A stretch of 64,000 nucleotides of DNA from Doris montereyensis. Its lineage: Eukaryota; Mollusca; Gastropoda; Nudibranchia; Dorididae. This document shows, in pieces, positions 1-25,480 of this stretch. The stretch is taken from NCBI GenBank assembly GCA_037039925.1, contig JAXRKP010000138.1, positions 215,001 through 279,000 on the forward strand. The letters run 5' to 3'. Positions within the stretch are counted from its first letter, which is position 1; each line of letters opens with the position of its first letter. The position numbers and the translations under genes were made by a program. The notes below the pieces were generated by a model. That model had not been told where the DNA came from. It ran no database searches and was given only the letters and a program-made list of their open reading frames with translations.

Positions 1-330
1 TGAATGGTTTCGAAAGCGGCTGACAAGTCTAACAGACAAAAAACCCAAAACAACCCAACACTACCAGAGTCAGCCTCCTTAAACAAATCATTCATGACTC
101 GCAGAAGAGATGTCTAAGTACTGTGGTTGGCTCTATAAACTGACTGAAACGGTTCTTGTAAATTGTTCGATTGTAAATAAGCCATAAGTTGATGTACAAT
201 TACCTTTTCTACAAATGTTGATAAGTAGGGTACATTTGACCCAAGCCTATAGTTCTTCAAAATGTTTTGGTCAAGCGTTTTCTTTTTTAAGAGTGGTTGA
301 ACTAAAACACTTTTGAATACTCTCAGTTGG
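1..330 (-). mobile_element. CR1/L2/Jockey-like LINE reverse transcriptase fragment, cut by window edge
   Basis: On the minus strand about 100 codons read through in one frame with one TAG stop. They match the fingers-to-palm part of a non-LTR reverse transcriptase: QPLLKK, then NYRLGSNVPYLSTFVEKV, then LLDLSAAFET, which corresponds to the motif A box usually written LLDLSAAFDT. The catalytic Asp of that box appears as Glu, so this copy is dead. The fragment continues past base 1 of the window and decays beyond about base 330. Placing it in CR1/L2/Jockey rather than RTE rests on the motif A wording and is inference. Confidence 0.75.
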
Positions 331-719
331 TCAGTCTGTCTCTCTCGTTCTCTTTCTCCCAGTCTCTATCTTTCTCTATCTCTATCTCTGATTGTATCTC
401 TGCCTGTCTCTAGCCATCTCCATTTTATGCATGCATCACTAGCTCCATTAATTTTATAGACGTATAACCAACAAACGTCTTTTTCGCAGAAATATAACCA
501 GCCACTTTCATTTTAACAGAATTATCACAACTTACTTTCATGTCACAACAATACCCCCAAAAACCAACAACAAAAAATACTTCCGTTTTAACAGAAATAT
601 CACTAACTGCCTTCCTTTTCACATAAATATCACTAAATCAACAGATCACTTACATAGTACATGCATTAAGCAAGGTAATTAATTGTCACATGAAATAAAT
701 AACATCAACCTCTCTCCCT
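331..719. repeat. degenerate tandem-array edge (CT-rich, then TTTCATTTTAACAGAAAT-like units)
   Basis: Bases 331-425 are CT-rich simple sequence. From about 425 to 650 imperfect units of TTTCATTTTAACAGAAATAT followed by CAC/CCAACA recur roughly every 28-45 bases. They resemble the better preserved units at 1590-2130 and 5476-8560, so this is probably the most decayed edge of the same array. No gene is seen. Confidence 0.45.
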
Positions 720-1480
720 AGCATTCGTTGACTATGAGAAGATACTTGATGCGGCAAAGCATTTTGCCATTTCCAAGGCAATGCGAAAGACCAACGTAAA
801 TGAATTATATCATGCTGTACAATTGTGCGAAAAGATAATAAAAAAAAATAATACCAAAGGCATCTACCAGAATACACATAGACAACCAGGTGCCAGAAAA
901 CTTTAAGATCAAGAGAGGGATAACACAGGGGATCGGTATCAATCCATCCAAATATTTTTTTCTTACGACAACCCTAGAAGAAAACGTGTACCAAACAGGC
1001 GCGTCTGACAAACGGAACCAACACAGACTGAGGACATCTCAAATAGCTCAGATATGTGGATGGGGTGGTTTTATGTACATGAAACGGAGAAGAGCTAAGA
1101 GTAAGCCTCAGCAAACTCAACGCTCACAACTGTAAAATAATACTCACGATCCACAAAGAAAAATATTCAATTTATGTCAAATTTCGAGTCAGAGAAGGAG
1201 AGATAATTAGAAAATAAAGCCATTGAAAGAGAGGCAACGTAAAGCGCATGAGTTCAAAACGCTTGATCTAGTCTGGGGAAAACGAAGACAATTTTCAAGA
1301 CAAAGGCCTCTCAATATCTACAAATCGATGAGTATTCAATCAACATAATATACTACTCGTTATGACATACTGGTGTCAAACCTGTTCACTATCGAATAAA
1401 TCAGCAAGGATACTGCAAACCATCCAGAGAGTAGTGGAGAGAAACGTACAACATAATGCACGACTCAAGATAAGATATAT
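720..1480 (+). mobile_element. degenerate RTE-type LINE fragment (RT palm to C-terminal tail)
   Basis: Plus-strand translation in shifting frames gives FVDYEKILDAAKH (RT motif A region, normally F-x-D-Y-E-K-A-F-D), AMRKTNVNELY, VPENFKIKRGITQG (motif B region, normally IKRGxRQGD) and, near 1370-1450, TYWCQTCSLSNKSARILQ and RVVERNVQHNARLKIR. The last two match the post-RT segment usually written TYGCETW...QRAMERxMLG. Several stops and frame changes show it is long dead. It is a different family from the 2131-5475 copy. The clade is inferred from motif wording. Confidence 0.65.
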
Positions 1481-1589
1481 CACATTGATATAAGAACAAC
1501 AACACACTGAAAGGCATCTGCAGAGGGATACATCAAGTAGGAGATGAGTGACACCTGATCATCCTCCTTATCATCATCGACGTCACCTG

Positions 1590-2130
1590 TCATTTTCATT
1601 TTCACGGAAATAACCCAAGTTTCTTTCGTTTTAACAGAAATATCCCCAATCTCTTTCCTTTTCACAGAAATGACTCCAACCACCTTCATTTCAAAGAAAC
1701 ATCATCAACCACTTTCAGTTCTAAAAATATTACCAGCCATTTTCATTTCTAGGAATCATCACCAGCAACCTTCACTTCTCTAAAAATCGACAGCAACCTT
1801 CACTTCTCTAAATATCGCCAGGAACCTTCACTTCTCTAAACATCACCAGCAACTTTCACTTCTCTGAACATCGCCAGTAACACTTCATTTCTAGAAAACA
1901 TCACCAGCAACTTTCATTTCTAGGAAATATAACCAGTCATCTTCATTACTAGAAATATCACCAACAACCTTCTTGTCTGGGAAATATCACCAGCCACCTT
2001 CATTTCTAAGAAATATCACCAGCAACCTTCATTTCTACGACGCATCACCAGCCACTTTCATTTCTAGGAAATATCACCAGTCACTTTCATTTCTAGGAAA
2101 TATCACCAGCCACCTTTGTTACTAGGAATA
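1590..2130. repeat. decayed minisatellite, left arm (about 27-31 bp unit)
   Basis: Imperfect tandem units built on CACCAGCCACCTTCATTT followed by CTAGGAAATAT, with spacing of roughly 27-31 bases. The same unit resumes at 5476 after the LINE insertion, so this is the left arm of one array. Open frames here are by-products of the repeat. Confidence 0.8.
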
Positions 2131-5100
2131 CCTTTCTTTCTTTCTCTCTTTATCGGTTCCTATTCTACCTTTCAGATGCCCGAGATAACCTTTCTCCAGG
2201 ATGCCCTGTCCTGGCATTTTCTGTTTCCTTCCAAAAAGGTTAAATTTCTATGCTTCAATGCCTCTTTCATATCTTCTTCCCACTTTCTGCCTTTTGGGCT
2301 TTAGCACTGTATACTGATTTAGCTATTCTATTGTCATTCATTCTGTTTACATGCCCGAACCATCTCAATTGATTTGTTTCTATCTTAGTTTTTATGTCAT
2401 CTGCTTTGGTTTGATCTCTTATTGTTGTGTTTCTGATTTTGTCTCTTTTAGTTTTCCCTACTACACTTCTTAGATATTTCATGTCAGCTGCCTGTACTCT
2501 ACTGTATTCTCTACTGTCTAAGGTCCGTCCAGGTGTCGCTGCCTTAGAGGAGAGTAACACAACAAACTGTATTGTATACTGCCATTTTGGTTTTTGTTGA
2601 CAATTCTTGCATACCTACAAATGCCTTTCCTAGATGGTTATATATTGCATTTGCCTTTTTGATTCTCTGGCTGATTTCTTCTCTTACTTTCCCTCTTGGT
2701 TAATCATTACTCTTAGGTAATTGTAGCTTTGAACTTGTTCTAAATTCTCCCTGCCCAATTTAAGATTTTGTGTTTTAGCTTCCCAGTTACTAGTATTGTT
2801 TTGGTTTTCTTTGCATTTACTCTCATTCCTCTTTTATTTAGTTCATTGTTTATAATGTTGATATTCGACGGAATGTCACTTTCTGATTTTCCAAACAGAA
2901 CTAAATCATTGGCAAATGAAAACATTTATACATTTACAGGTTTGAGCTCTCACATACCTCCATTCATTTTTTTCATTTTTGAGGATGCCTTTGCGACTGA
3001 ATCCATGAATGTGATAAACAAAAGAGGACTTAGGTTACGACCCTGTCTTACTCCTATATCTACATCAAATTCTCCAGATATGTTTCCAACTACTCTCACT
3101 GCACATGTTGGTTTATTGTAAAAAACTTTTAATGGCTTCTATTAAATTTTGCTCTACGTTGTGTTCTTTTAAGGAATGCCATAGTTCGTCCCTCCTCACA
3201 GTGTCAAATGCTCTTTCTAAGTCAATAAAACACAGGTGCAAGTCAATGTTTCTCTCAAGAGATGTTTCTATTATTTGTCTAATTGTGAATATGTTATCTT
3301 GTACACTTCTTCCAGGTCTAAATCCACTCTTATGCTCTTCAATCTGATCCTCTACTCTTTTCCTTAGTCTCATTTCTAATATCCTGGCATATACTTTTCC
3401 TGGAACGCTAAGTAGTGATAGTCCTATACAGTTTGAGCATTCTATTGTTAATCCTTTCTTATGCATTGGTACTACTATTCCCTTACTTCAGTCGTCTGGC
3501 ACCTATTTGGACTTCCATGCTTGTTGACATATTGCGTGTAGTAGTTTGTCTGCTCTCTCCCTTGGTTTTTAATCATTTCTGGATAAACTTGATCTGCTCC
3601 TGTGGCTTTTCCTAATTTCACTTTTCTTAAAGCTGTTTGGATTTCTTCCATTGATATATCTACATCGTCAGCTGTCTCCTCTGGATTACTTGTTACTCTT
3701 ACTAATTGATCTTTACTCCTTGTTTCATATGTTCTGGAGGGATTATGTAATTGGTGAAAATGCTTTCTTTATGTTCACATGATTTGCTGTCTTCTTTCAT
3801 TAGTTCTCCTTTGGCATTCTTAATTTATCATATTGGGCATGCTTTTGTCTTTCTCATGCTCTTCATTGCGCCACAGAACAGATTTGATTTCCTTGTTAGC
3901 TTTCTTAAAGTCTTTGTCCAAACTCTTCCCATTGTTCCTGTTTCGCTTTCCTAACTTACTCTTTGGTGATAGTTCTTTTATTCACGTAATCTATTCTATC
4001 CTCTGGCCTTTTTGTTTTGCAAGTATTTCTTCTACGCATTCTCCTTTTCTTCGATCTTAGTCTTGACATTCTCATTCCACCATGCTGTTTTTTCCCATCT
4101 CCTTTAATTTGTTTCCTACCACAGACCTCTTCAGTACAACTGAGGAGTGTTTCTTTATACATCTGCCCCTTTTCTTCTATTGTGCTATCATTCAGATACA
4201 TCTGTCTTTCACTATAAATCTTTTTATCCTCGATTGGTATACCTGTTTTACTACTGGTATATTTAGTTCCTCTATTCTGAGTTTAGTAGCTTTCTTCTCT
4301 TTCCTTTTCTGTTTGTTTTCTTCAGTTAATAATCTCATTTTGGCAATGACTAAGTGATGATCACTAAATATTTCTGCTCCTCTGTTTACTCTTGAATCCA
4401 ATGTACTGTAAAAAGAGAGCTTTTAACTATTATGTAGACTATCGTTGACTTTTCACATCTGTCTTCATTTACTCTTGTATATTTGTGAATATCTTTATGA
4501 GGAAAAAAGGTGTTGGCTATTTTCATGTTATTCTTTAAGCAAAAATTGTAATAGTCTCTCTCCATTTGGAGAAGCTGTTGTCTCTCCTTCTTTACCTATT
4601 ACTCCTCCTGACGTTTCTACATTGTTGCCTACTCTAGCGCTTAAATCTCCTAAAAGCATTAGTTCCTGTTTGGGTTTAAGATTTTCTGCAGCTATTTGTA
4701 AATCGTTTTCGAAGATATCTTTTTCTTCTTTAGTTGCGTCTTCGTTTGGTCCATAAGCTATTAATAATTTAAATTCCTCGTCCTTTTGGTTTAATATTTA
4801 CCTCTTATAGCCGTGAGCTTATACATTTCCAACTTTCTAGTAGCTTTTCATGTCTTTTATGCACTAGGATGCCTTCTCCTGCTCTAGCTCTATCTTTGGC
4901 ATCTACTCCTGAGAAGATTAAAATATGATTCGGTCCTAGATTTTGTATTCCTTGTAATTTTTTCTTTGATTCTGTAATGGCCAAAATATCTACTTTGAAT
5001 GTTTCCATTTCTTCAACTAATTTTAACTCTTTTCCATTTATTGCCCTAACATTCCATGTTCCAAAAATCACAGTCCGTATTCGTTTCCAAGTTTGTGTTC

Positions 5101-5475
5101 GAAAGATCAAGCCGCTTATATTACATTTATTTCTCTGAATGCGTTTTGTTTTAGATAAGCAGGGGATTATCTCATTGAACCCTAGGTAGATAGTAGGGCT
5201 GCCACCTTGAGGCCCCCTACCAGGCCTTGTTATTTTCTGTCAGAGTTAACTCCCTTAGCTTTTAGTCATTCAAGACCAGCCTGCAAGGCGGCAGGTTGTT
5301 ATTTTCTGTCAGGGTTAACACTTTTAGCCTTTGGTCGGTCAAGAGCGGTCTGCAAGGCCGCAGGTTGTTTTCTGTCAGAGTTAACTCCCTTAGCCTTTGG
5401 TCGGCCAAGACCCGCCTGCAAGGCAGCAGGATACTCGAGGAGGGCGGGATCATCTACTCCCTGTCCACTGTCCAG
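2131..5475 (-). mobile_element. near full-length non-LTR retrotransposon, copy A (endonuclease plus RT), inactive
   Basis: Read on the minus strand, the element starts near 5475 with a tandem 5' region. An AP-type endonuclease follows (5110-4805, with [18 protein letters not shown] and DILAITESKKK). Degenerate linker sequence comes next, then reverse transcriptase (about 3615-2740: SGFRPGRSVQDN, FIDLERAFDTVRRDELW, then FAND in place of FADD) and a C-terminal tail (2560-2267: [32 protein letters not shown]). The 3' end is a short AAAG-rich microsatellite at 2131-2155. ACTAGGAATA (2121-2130) and ACTAGGAAATA (5476-5486) flank it as a possible target-site duplication, although the host array contains similar words. 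Many frameshifts and the FAND box make it non-functional. The layout fits the RTE group (inference). Confidence 0.85.
5229..5431 (-). repeat. three tandem ~66-69 bp units in the 5' region of LINE copy A
   Basis: Three successive copies begin at about 5229, 5298 and 5364, each starting GTT(A/G)TTTTCTGTCAG and ending CTGCAAGGC(G/C)GCAG. They lie at the 5' end of the minus-strand LINE, outside its endonuclease, where tandem promoter monomers occur in some non-LTR elements. A promoter role is inference. Confidence 0.6.
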
Positions 5476-6040
5476 ACTAGGAAATATCATCACCTTCATT
5501 TCTAAGAAATATCACCAGCAACCTTCATTTCTAGAAAACATCACCAGCTACTTTTATTTTTAGGAAATATCACCAGCAACCTTCGTTACTTAGGAAGTAT
5601 CACCAGCTACCTTCATTTATAGCAAACATCACAAATAACCTTCATTTTGGGAATCATCTCCAATGCCTTTCATTTTCAAGGAAATATCACGTCACCTTCT
5701 TTTTTTAGAAAACATGACAAGTCCCTTCATTTCTAGGATACATCATCAAGAACCTTTAATTCTAGAGGAACTTCACTAGCAGCTTTCGTTTCTAGGGAAC
5801 ATCTCCAATTCCTTTGATTTTTAGGAAACGTCCTGACAACTTAATTTCTAGGAAACATCATCAATTATCTCATTTCTAGGGAAACATCACCAGCTTGTTT
5901 CATTTATAAGAAACATCATCAATCACCTTCATTTCTAGGAAGTATCATCAGCCAGTTTTATTTCTAGGAAACATCACCAGCAACCATCTCCATTTATAGG
6001 AAACATCATTAATCACCTTCATTTATTTGCTGATCTAAAT
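5476..6040. repeat. minisatellite, right arm resumes after LINE insertion
   Basis: Imperfect ~28-31 bp units (CACCAGCAACCTTCATTTCT then AGGAAACAT) continue the array seen at 1590-2130. Divergence between neighbouring units is high, so this part is old. Confidence 0.8.
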
Positions 6041-6500
6041 CAGCAATTCAATTAAGGAAAAGACTAAAATTAGGATCTTTAATTCAAATGTAAAATCCAT
6101 CCTCCAGTCCTCTAGAAAAAAGCTGTCTGATGTGCATTGTGGGCGTACGTTGGCCTGACACTATCAGCAATGCATACTTTCATGAGAGAACCAAGCAGCT
6201 CCCAGTTGACAGAGATTTGAAGAAAAGGAAGTGGAAATGTATTGGCCATATAATGAGAAGACCAAGATCCAACAGAGCCTGACATTACTGACAAAGCTTG
6301 ACATGGAAGCCACAAGAGAAATGATCTAGAGGGTGACCAAGAATGACATGAAGGAGAGAGATTGAGGTGGAGATGGCGAGATGGAAGAAGATCTGGGGAG
6401 ACTTGCAGACGTAGACGCAGAATCGGGATGACTGGCGGTTCTTTGTTGATGGCATGTGCTCCACAGGGAGCCGAGAGGCAAAGAAGAAGACCTTTATTTA
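6041..6500 (+). mobile_element. 3' fragment of a third LINE family (post-RT tail)
   Basis: The plus strand in shifting frames gives KTKIRIFNSNVKSI-like sequence, RWPDTISNAYFHERTKQLPV, KKRKWKCIGHIMRRP, and then remnants of the arginine-rich GRPRxTWRRD tail and a WRFFVDGLCS-like end. This order (WPDTISN, KRRKWxWIGH, GRPxxTWRRD, DGLCS) is typical of the C-terminal part of some non-LTR ORF2 proteins. It is inserted in the minisatellite array, whose units resume at 6500. Frameshifts and stops show it is dead. Confidence 0.7.
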
Positions 6501-7270
6501 TTGGAAACATCACCAACCATCTTCATTTTTGGGAAATATTACTAGTCATTTTCATTTCTAGGAATCATCACCAACCACCTTCATTCCTAGAAAACATCAC
6601 CTTTCTACTACGTAAACACTCCCAACCATTTTCTTTTATTGGAAACATCAGCAACCACCTTCATTTTTAGGTAACACCACTAGTGACTGTCACTTTTAGG
6701 AATCATCACCAACCTCCTTCATTCATAGAAAACATCACCAACTACCTCCAGTTCTACTAAGTAAACATCACCAATCACTTTCATTTCTAGGAAACATCAC
6801 CAACTACCTTTATTTATAGGAAACATCACCAACAATCTCCATTTACAGAAAACAACATCAACTATCTTCATTTATAAGAAACGTCACTATTCACTTTCAT
6901 TTTTAGGGATCATCACCAACCACCTTCATTCCTAGAAAACATCACCAGCTACCTTTATTTCTACTAAATAAACGTCACCAACCATCTTCATTTGTAGGAA
7001 ATGTCAAAAAGCCATCTTCATTTGAAGGAAACGTCACCAACCATCTTCATTTGTAGGAAATGTCACCAACCATCTTCATTTCTAGAAAACATTTTCAGCT
7101 ATCTTTGTTTGTAGAAAACATCACCAGCCATCTTCATTGATTGGAATCATCAACGACCACCTTCATTTATGAGAAACATCACTAACCACCTTCATTTCTA
7201 GAAAACACCACCAGCTACCTCCATTTTACTAAGTAAACGTCACCAATCACCTTCATTTTTAAGAAACATC
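6500..7270. repeat. minisatellite, ~30 bp simple-unit section
   Basis: Tandem units of the form CACCAACCACCTTCATTTCT plus AGAAAACAT. Several carry an extra ACTAAGTAAA-type insertion (for example near 6755, 6965 and 7215), giving longer variants. The array is AT-moderate and heavily diverged. Confidence 0.8.
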
Positions 7271-8560
7271 ACCAGCCACCTTTATCAGTCACTTTCATTT
7301 CTAAGAAACGTCCCCACCCACTTTTATTAGCCATCTTCTTTTCTAAGAAACGTCACCAGTCACCTTTATCAGCCACCTTCATTTATAAGAAACGTTACCA
7401 CCGACCTTTGTCAGTCACTTTCATTGCTAAGAAACGTCACCAGCCACCTTTATTCGCCACCTTCATTTCTAAGAAACGTTCCCACCTTTATCACCTTTAT
7501 CAGCCACCTTCATTTCTAAGAAACGTTACCTCAGCCACCTTCATGAAACGTTACCTCCCACCTTTTCATTTCTAAGAAACGTCACCAGCCACCTTTATCA
7601 GCCACCCTCATTTCTAAGAAACGTCACCAGCCACCTTTATCAGCCACCTTCATTTCTAAGAAACGTCCCCACCAACATTTATCAGCCACCCTCATTTCTA
7701 AGAAACGTCACCAGCACCTTTATCAGCCACCCTCATTTCTAAGAAACGTCACCAGCCATCTTTATCAGCCACCTTCATTGCTAAGAAACGTCACCAGCCA
7801 CCTTTATCAGCCGCCTTCATTTCTAAGAAACGTCACCAGCCATCTTTATCAGCCACCCTCATTTCTAAGAAACGTCACCAGCACCTTTATCAGCCACCCT
7901 CATTTCTAAGAAACGTCACCAGCCATCTTTATCAGCCACCTTCATTGCTAAGAAACGTCACCAGCACCTTTATCAGCCACCCTCATTTCTAAGAAACGTC
8001 ACCAGCCATCTTTATCAGCCACCTTCATTTCAAAGAAACGTCACCAGCCACCTTTATCAGCCACCTTCATTTCAAAGAAACGTCACCAGCCACCTTTATC
8101 AGCCGCCTTCATTTCTAAGAAACGTCACCAGCCATCTTTATCAGCCGCCTTCATTTCAAAGAAACGTCACCAGCCATCTTTATCAGCCACCTTCATTTCA
8201 AAGAAACGTCACCAGCCATCTTTATCAGCCACCTTCATTTCAAAGAAGCGTCACCAGCCACCTTTATCAGCCACCCGCATTTCAAAGAAACGTCACCAGC
8301 TATCTTCATTTCTACTAAATAAACGCCCATCAAGCACTTTCATTTTTAGAAAACATCACAGCCACCTTTATCAGCTTCCTTTATTTCTAGAAAACGCCAC
8401 CAACTACCTTCATTTCTACTAAGTAAACGTTACCAATGACCTTCATTTTTAGGAAACATCACCAGCCACCTTTATCAGCCACCTTCATTTCTAAGAAACG
8501 TCACCAGCCACCTTTATCAGCCACCTTCATTTCTAAGAAACGTCACCAGTCACCTTCATT
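7270..8560. repeat. homogenised 42 bp dimeric section of the minisatellite
   Basis: From about 7270 the units settle into a regular 42-base period. Each joins TTTCTAAGAAACGTCACCAG with CCACCTTTATCAGCCACCTTCA-type sequence, so two related CAGCCACC half-units alternate. Copies are much more alike than in the ~30 bp section, which indicates recent local amplification. A few units in the middle (about 8300-8450) revert to the older type. Confidence 0.85.
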
Positions 8561-8625
8561 TCTAGGGAAAAAGCACACACACAAACAAGCATATTAATTA
8601 TACACAAGAATATACAAAATTAAAA

Positions 8626-8720
8626 AAGCCCCCCCCCCCCCCCCCCCCACTCACTTATTTTTCAATTCGATACGCCCCCCTCCCCTCCCCCTCCCCCGCT
8701 CCCTTCCCCATATCCCGTAG
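8626..8720 (+). repeat. poly-C run and C-rich tract
   Basis: A run of more than 20 cytosines (8628-8648) is followed by CCCCTCCCC-type sequence. The length is likely uncertain in the assembly. Confidence 0.9.
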
Positions 8721-8792
8721 GCGTCATTCCCATATTACAACCAAGTTGTAAAAGTTATTGAGTGGGGAAAAAGGACAAGAATTATGATACTG

Positions 8793-9140
8793 GGCGAAGG
8801 GGGGACTCGGTAGTCCAGAGGCAATGTGTCGGCCTCTCAACCAAAAGGTAGTGGTTTCAACCCATCCAACAGTTGAAGCATTTTCTCGATTTTTTTCGAG
8901 CAAGATCTCGATCGAATGTGATATGTGGGCGGTGGTCATGTTCTTTGTTTTTATTGGTCGAGATGTTTTCATGGGAGGCAACTGCACTGACTCTTGCTTT
9001 GTTGATGTTTTCGTCTCGTGACTGTTCATCACCCAGTTTTCTATTCTACCATTTAGGTTTCCAGCTTGCAGATCTTGATCTTGAACAAAATGTGAACGTT
9101 GCTGCGTATTGCTATGTCGAATTTCTAGGCTAAGGTAGAC
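8793..9140 (+). mobile_element. tRNA-derived SINE-like element
   Basis: GGTAGTCCAGAGGCAATGTG followed about 35 bases later by GGTTTCAACCC resembles the box A and box B of a tRNA-Leu/Ser-type pol III promoter. A body unrelated to any real tRNA acceptor stem follows. A similar head occurs at 19886-19960. The open frames on either strand here have no recognisable domain. The 3' limit is a guess. Confidence 0.45.
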
Positions 9141-9234
9141 TATCAATGAGAATATTATGAAAAACTCACGCTTATTGCTTATTTCTTTATTAAATTAAAA
9201 TTTTGAGCAAGTCAAGTCAAGTTTGTCGAAGGCA

Positions 9235-9605
9235 AGGCTAACGTAAAGAAAGAGCCTAGATCTAGAATCTATGACTAGAAATCTAATTTAATTCATTTAG
9301 AAATCAAGATATCTAGATCTAGATTTAGAATCTAGGCAGATCTAGAGTGATGTAACGTCAACACGGTTGTAACATCAGTACAGCTGGTCAATCCTGTTTG
9401 ATGTGTCTGTTAAGAATTCTCTATACTTCAATAAAAGTAAAGCTCTCATTTCAATAAAATATAGATCTAGATCTAGATTCTAGATCTAGAGAGATCTATC
9501 TAATAAAAATAAACTTGTTCCATACAATAGCTAGATCTAGATATCTAGATCTAACAACAATTATCCAGAATCTAGCTAGAGTCTAGATCTAGATTTTAAA
9601 TCTAA
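9235..9605. repeat. TAGATC/AGATCT palindrome-rich cluster
   Basis: The self-complementary words AGATCT and TCTAGA recur many times in about 370 bases, often joined as CTAGATCTAGA. Smaller clusters occur at 31325-31345, 45720-45790, 47055-47095 and 49165-49250. They have no fixed period and look like a dispersed low-complexity feature of this genome. Confidence 0.75.
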
Positions 9606-10364
9606 TATTTGTTGGGATCATATTTTGTCTTATAGTGGGTGGTTGTTTTGCTCTTGAATGTAGCTAAGTTGATTTACAGTGGCCATGTTGATGTTAATGT
9701 TAGTTATAAAAAGGAAATTCCTAGACATCAACCAATCAGAACACAGTTTTTATACAAATGGGTCACATTTATTACAAGATTGACTATTTTTAGATATCTT
9801 CCAACACCATAGGGTGATTTATTGACACAAATAGGTTCCTTTCTTCACACTATTTGACCACTATTTCCGGTCCTTAGTCGAGTTAACGTTACACTTACAC
9901 CACTGAGATGATCTACATTAAGAGCCATATTTGTCCTCTACTTTAAAAATACAATTCAATTCAGATAGAACCTAGAAACTAGATCACTCACAGAGATTTA
10001 TTCTTTTTAGTTCTTTAAACCTTAGGTTGCCGAGTTCGTCTATAGTCAAAACTTCCATTCTAAATTTGCCGATTTGACCCGGATTTGACGTATTTTTCTG
10101 ACTTGTTTACACCGGCAACCTCAAAATTGTGGATTTCGATGATGAACAGATTATGCAACGTTATGAATCTGATTCTGACAAGGCTTGAGTTGAAGGTGGT
10201 GATGATCCATGGTGCAGCGAATATGATAGAGGTTGAAGATTATTGACTGTAGGGACAATGAAGTGTATGAGGTTCTTCAGGAAAGAGCCCAAGTAAAAAT
10301 TGATTTGAATGATAATCATCCCTGTTTATCTTGTATTTTTTTCTTTTTTCTTCTTTTGTTCCAG
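9606..10364. other. FLCN 5' flank, no gene recognised
   Basis: There is no coding segment with family motifs. A splice acceptor TTTTGTTCCAG ends at 10364, so at least one untranslated FLCN exon must lie upstream, but I could not place its donor or a core promoter. Confidence 0.4.
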
Positions 10365-10390
10365 GCTAGCTATTGACATCTTCATTCAAA

Positions 10391-24020
<13,630 letters not shown>

Positions 24021-25080
24021 TTTAAAATTTGTCCATTGTCTTATAATTGTAAAGCTAGTCAAAGTGTCTATTTTATCTGTCTGTGGGTACAGTGGGAAGC
24101 CGCACCCACTGAGATCACACTCAACAAAATGTTGGCTACATCGAAGCCAATACAAATCCCCCCCCCTCCCCTTCATTCTCTTTGTAAAACGGGACATCCA
24201 ACAAAAATCGCCTACAACAAGGTCATGTCGGTCGATAAAGGAAGCGAAACGTCTCACTCGATTCACTTCTTTTCATGGATCTTTGTTACAAATGAGAAGC
24301 AGCCTACACAGTCAAGTTATTGATGCTGCACTGTGTGGGTGTTTGTGTTTGGGAGGTAAGACGGCTGACTTGTTAACACTACAGCCAGGCTATGCTGTGT
24401 GAGTGGGAAATTGGCTAGTGGGGAAAATTCAAAATGATTTTAGTAACTAGTACGATCTCATCAAAGGCCCAAGGGCTAGGCTAATTTTTCTCCGTCATTC
24501 ATTTTCTTCTCTGCCATGCTTACAGTTACACCTGTAACTTGCTATACTGCATAGGGCCTACAATTTCCTTTAAATGCTTCAATCTGATTGATTGAAATGA
24601 CATCTAAACAAAGAGCAAACAATATTAATAATCTTTATTGTCCAAAGAAGGCAATTTTCGTTTGAAACTAAGCAAGGAATAATCAATGCCGTAAAAAAAT
24701 GGGAAAGAAATCAAAGTTCTAGTTGTGTCCCTTTTTTGTTTTTGTTGGATTTCTTTGTAGTTCCTTGCCGACTTCACTTTTAATGAAAGGTCTCATACAC
24801 AGAGAACTTAGCATCAGTCCAAACGACCTCCTTGAGTTCGACTTCCACTGTGTCCGAATATATTGTACATTAACCATTAACTTCCTACGGCCTGATAAAA
24901 AAATCATCCCTATTGTCCCAGCACAAGGAATGAATTCTATGTAATTAACAAACACCGTTACAAAAATTGAGGTTTGTCACATTATTAGACACCAATTAAC
25001 GTAATAATAATGTTTTCATAAAGAATATTGATTTAGCTTTCAGACGATATCAAATTTATTAAAGTTGATGTTAATCCTCA
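24021..25080. other. FLCN 3' flank; candidate minus-strand polyadenylation signal
   Basis: No clear FLCN polyadenylation signal follows the stop closely; the first plus-strand AATAAA noticed is at 25764. On the minus strand AATAAA reads at 24639-24634, so a minus-strand transcript may end here. Minus-strand words such as DTVEVELKEVVWTDAKF (about 24870-24800) look weakly coding but are broken by stops. Confidence 0.3.
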
Positions 25081-25480
25081 TAGCATAAAAAATAGAGAAT
25101 GTTTTCATTTTCATAATGCCGAATCAGAATCATGGTCAGATCTAGATTGATCACCTGAATCACTGCCAGTTTCACCATCACCATCAGTACTATCATTATC
25201 ATTGCTAGATTTACTTTCTTGAGTCTCATCAAAGTCCATTTCAACGTCGCTTTCGTCAAAATGGTGTTCTTCTTCATTTTCATTCTTTACATGTTTTTTA
25301 CTTTTACTTTGCCATAAGTCACCCTGACATGAACACATGTAGTGAACACAGGGCAGTTTCTGGCACTGAGACGTCCTTTAATTTGTCTTTCATAGCAACC
25401 CTTTCTTTACCCATGTATCTTCAGTTTTTTCCAAAACATCTTAATCTTCACCTAACGTGAACTTGGATTTAATTTCAAGT
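25081..25480 (-). pseudogene. acidic coding-like segment, unrecognised, broken
   Basis: Minus-strand 25338-25111 encodes a Ser/Asp/Glu-rich C-terminal-looking tail (MDFDETQESKSSNDNDSTDG and SRSDHDSDSAL, then stop). Farther upstream on the same strand TEDTWVKKGLL and KDKLKDVSVPETAL look coding but sit in different frames with intervening stops. It could be the last exon of an unplaced gene, a decayed pseudogene, or acidic low-complexity sequence by chance. I do not recognise a family. Confidence 0.3.

Noticed and set aside
1590..8560. Regular repeat-spacer look reminiscent of a CRISPR array
   Set aside because: Units are directly tandem without unique spacers, highly diverged, and the genome is eukaryotic.
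8724..9146. 140-codon minus-strand ORF
   Set aside because: It lies over a SINE-like element, has no recognisable domain and no splice or promoter support.
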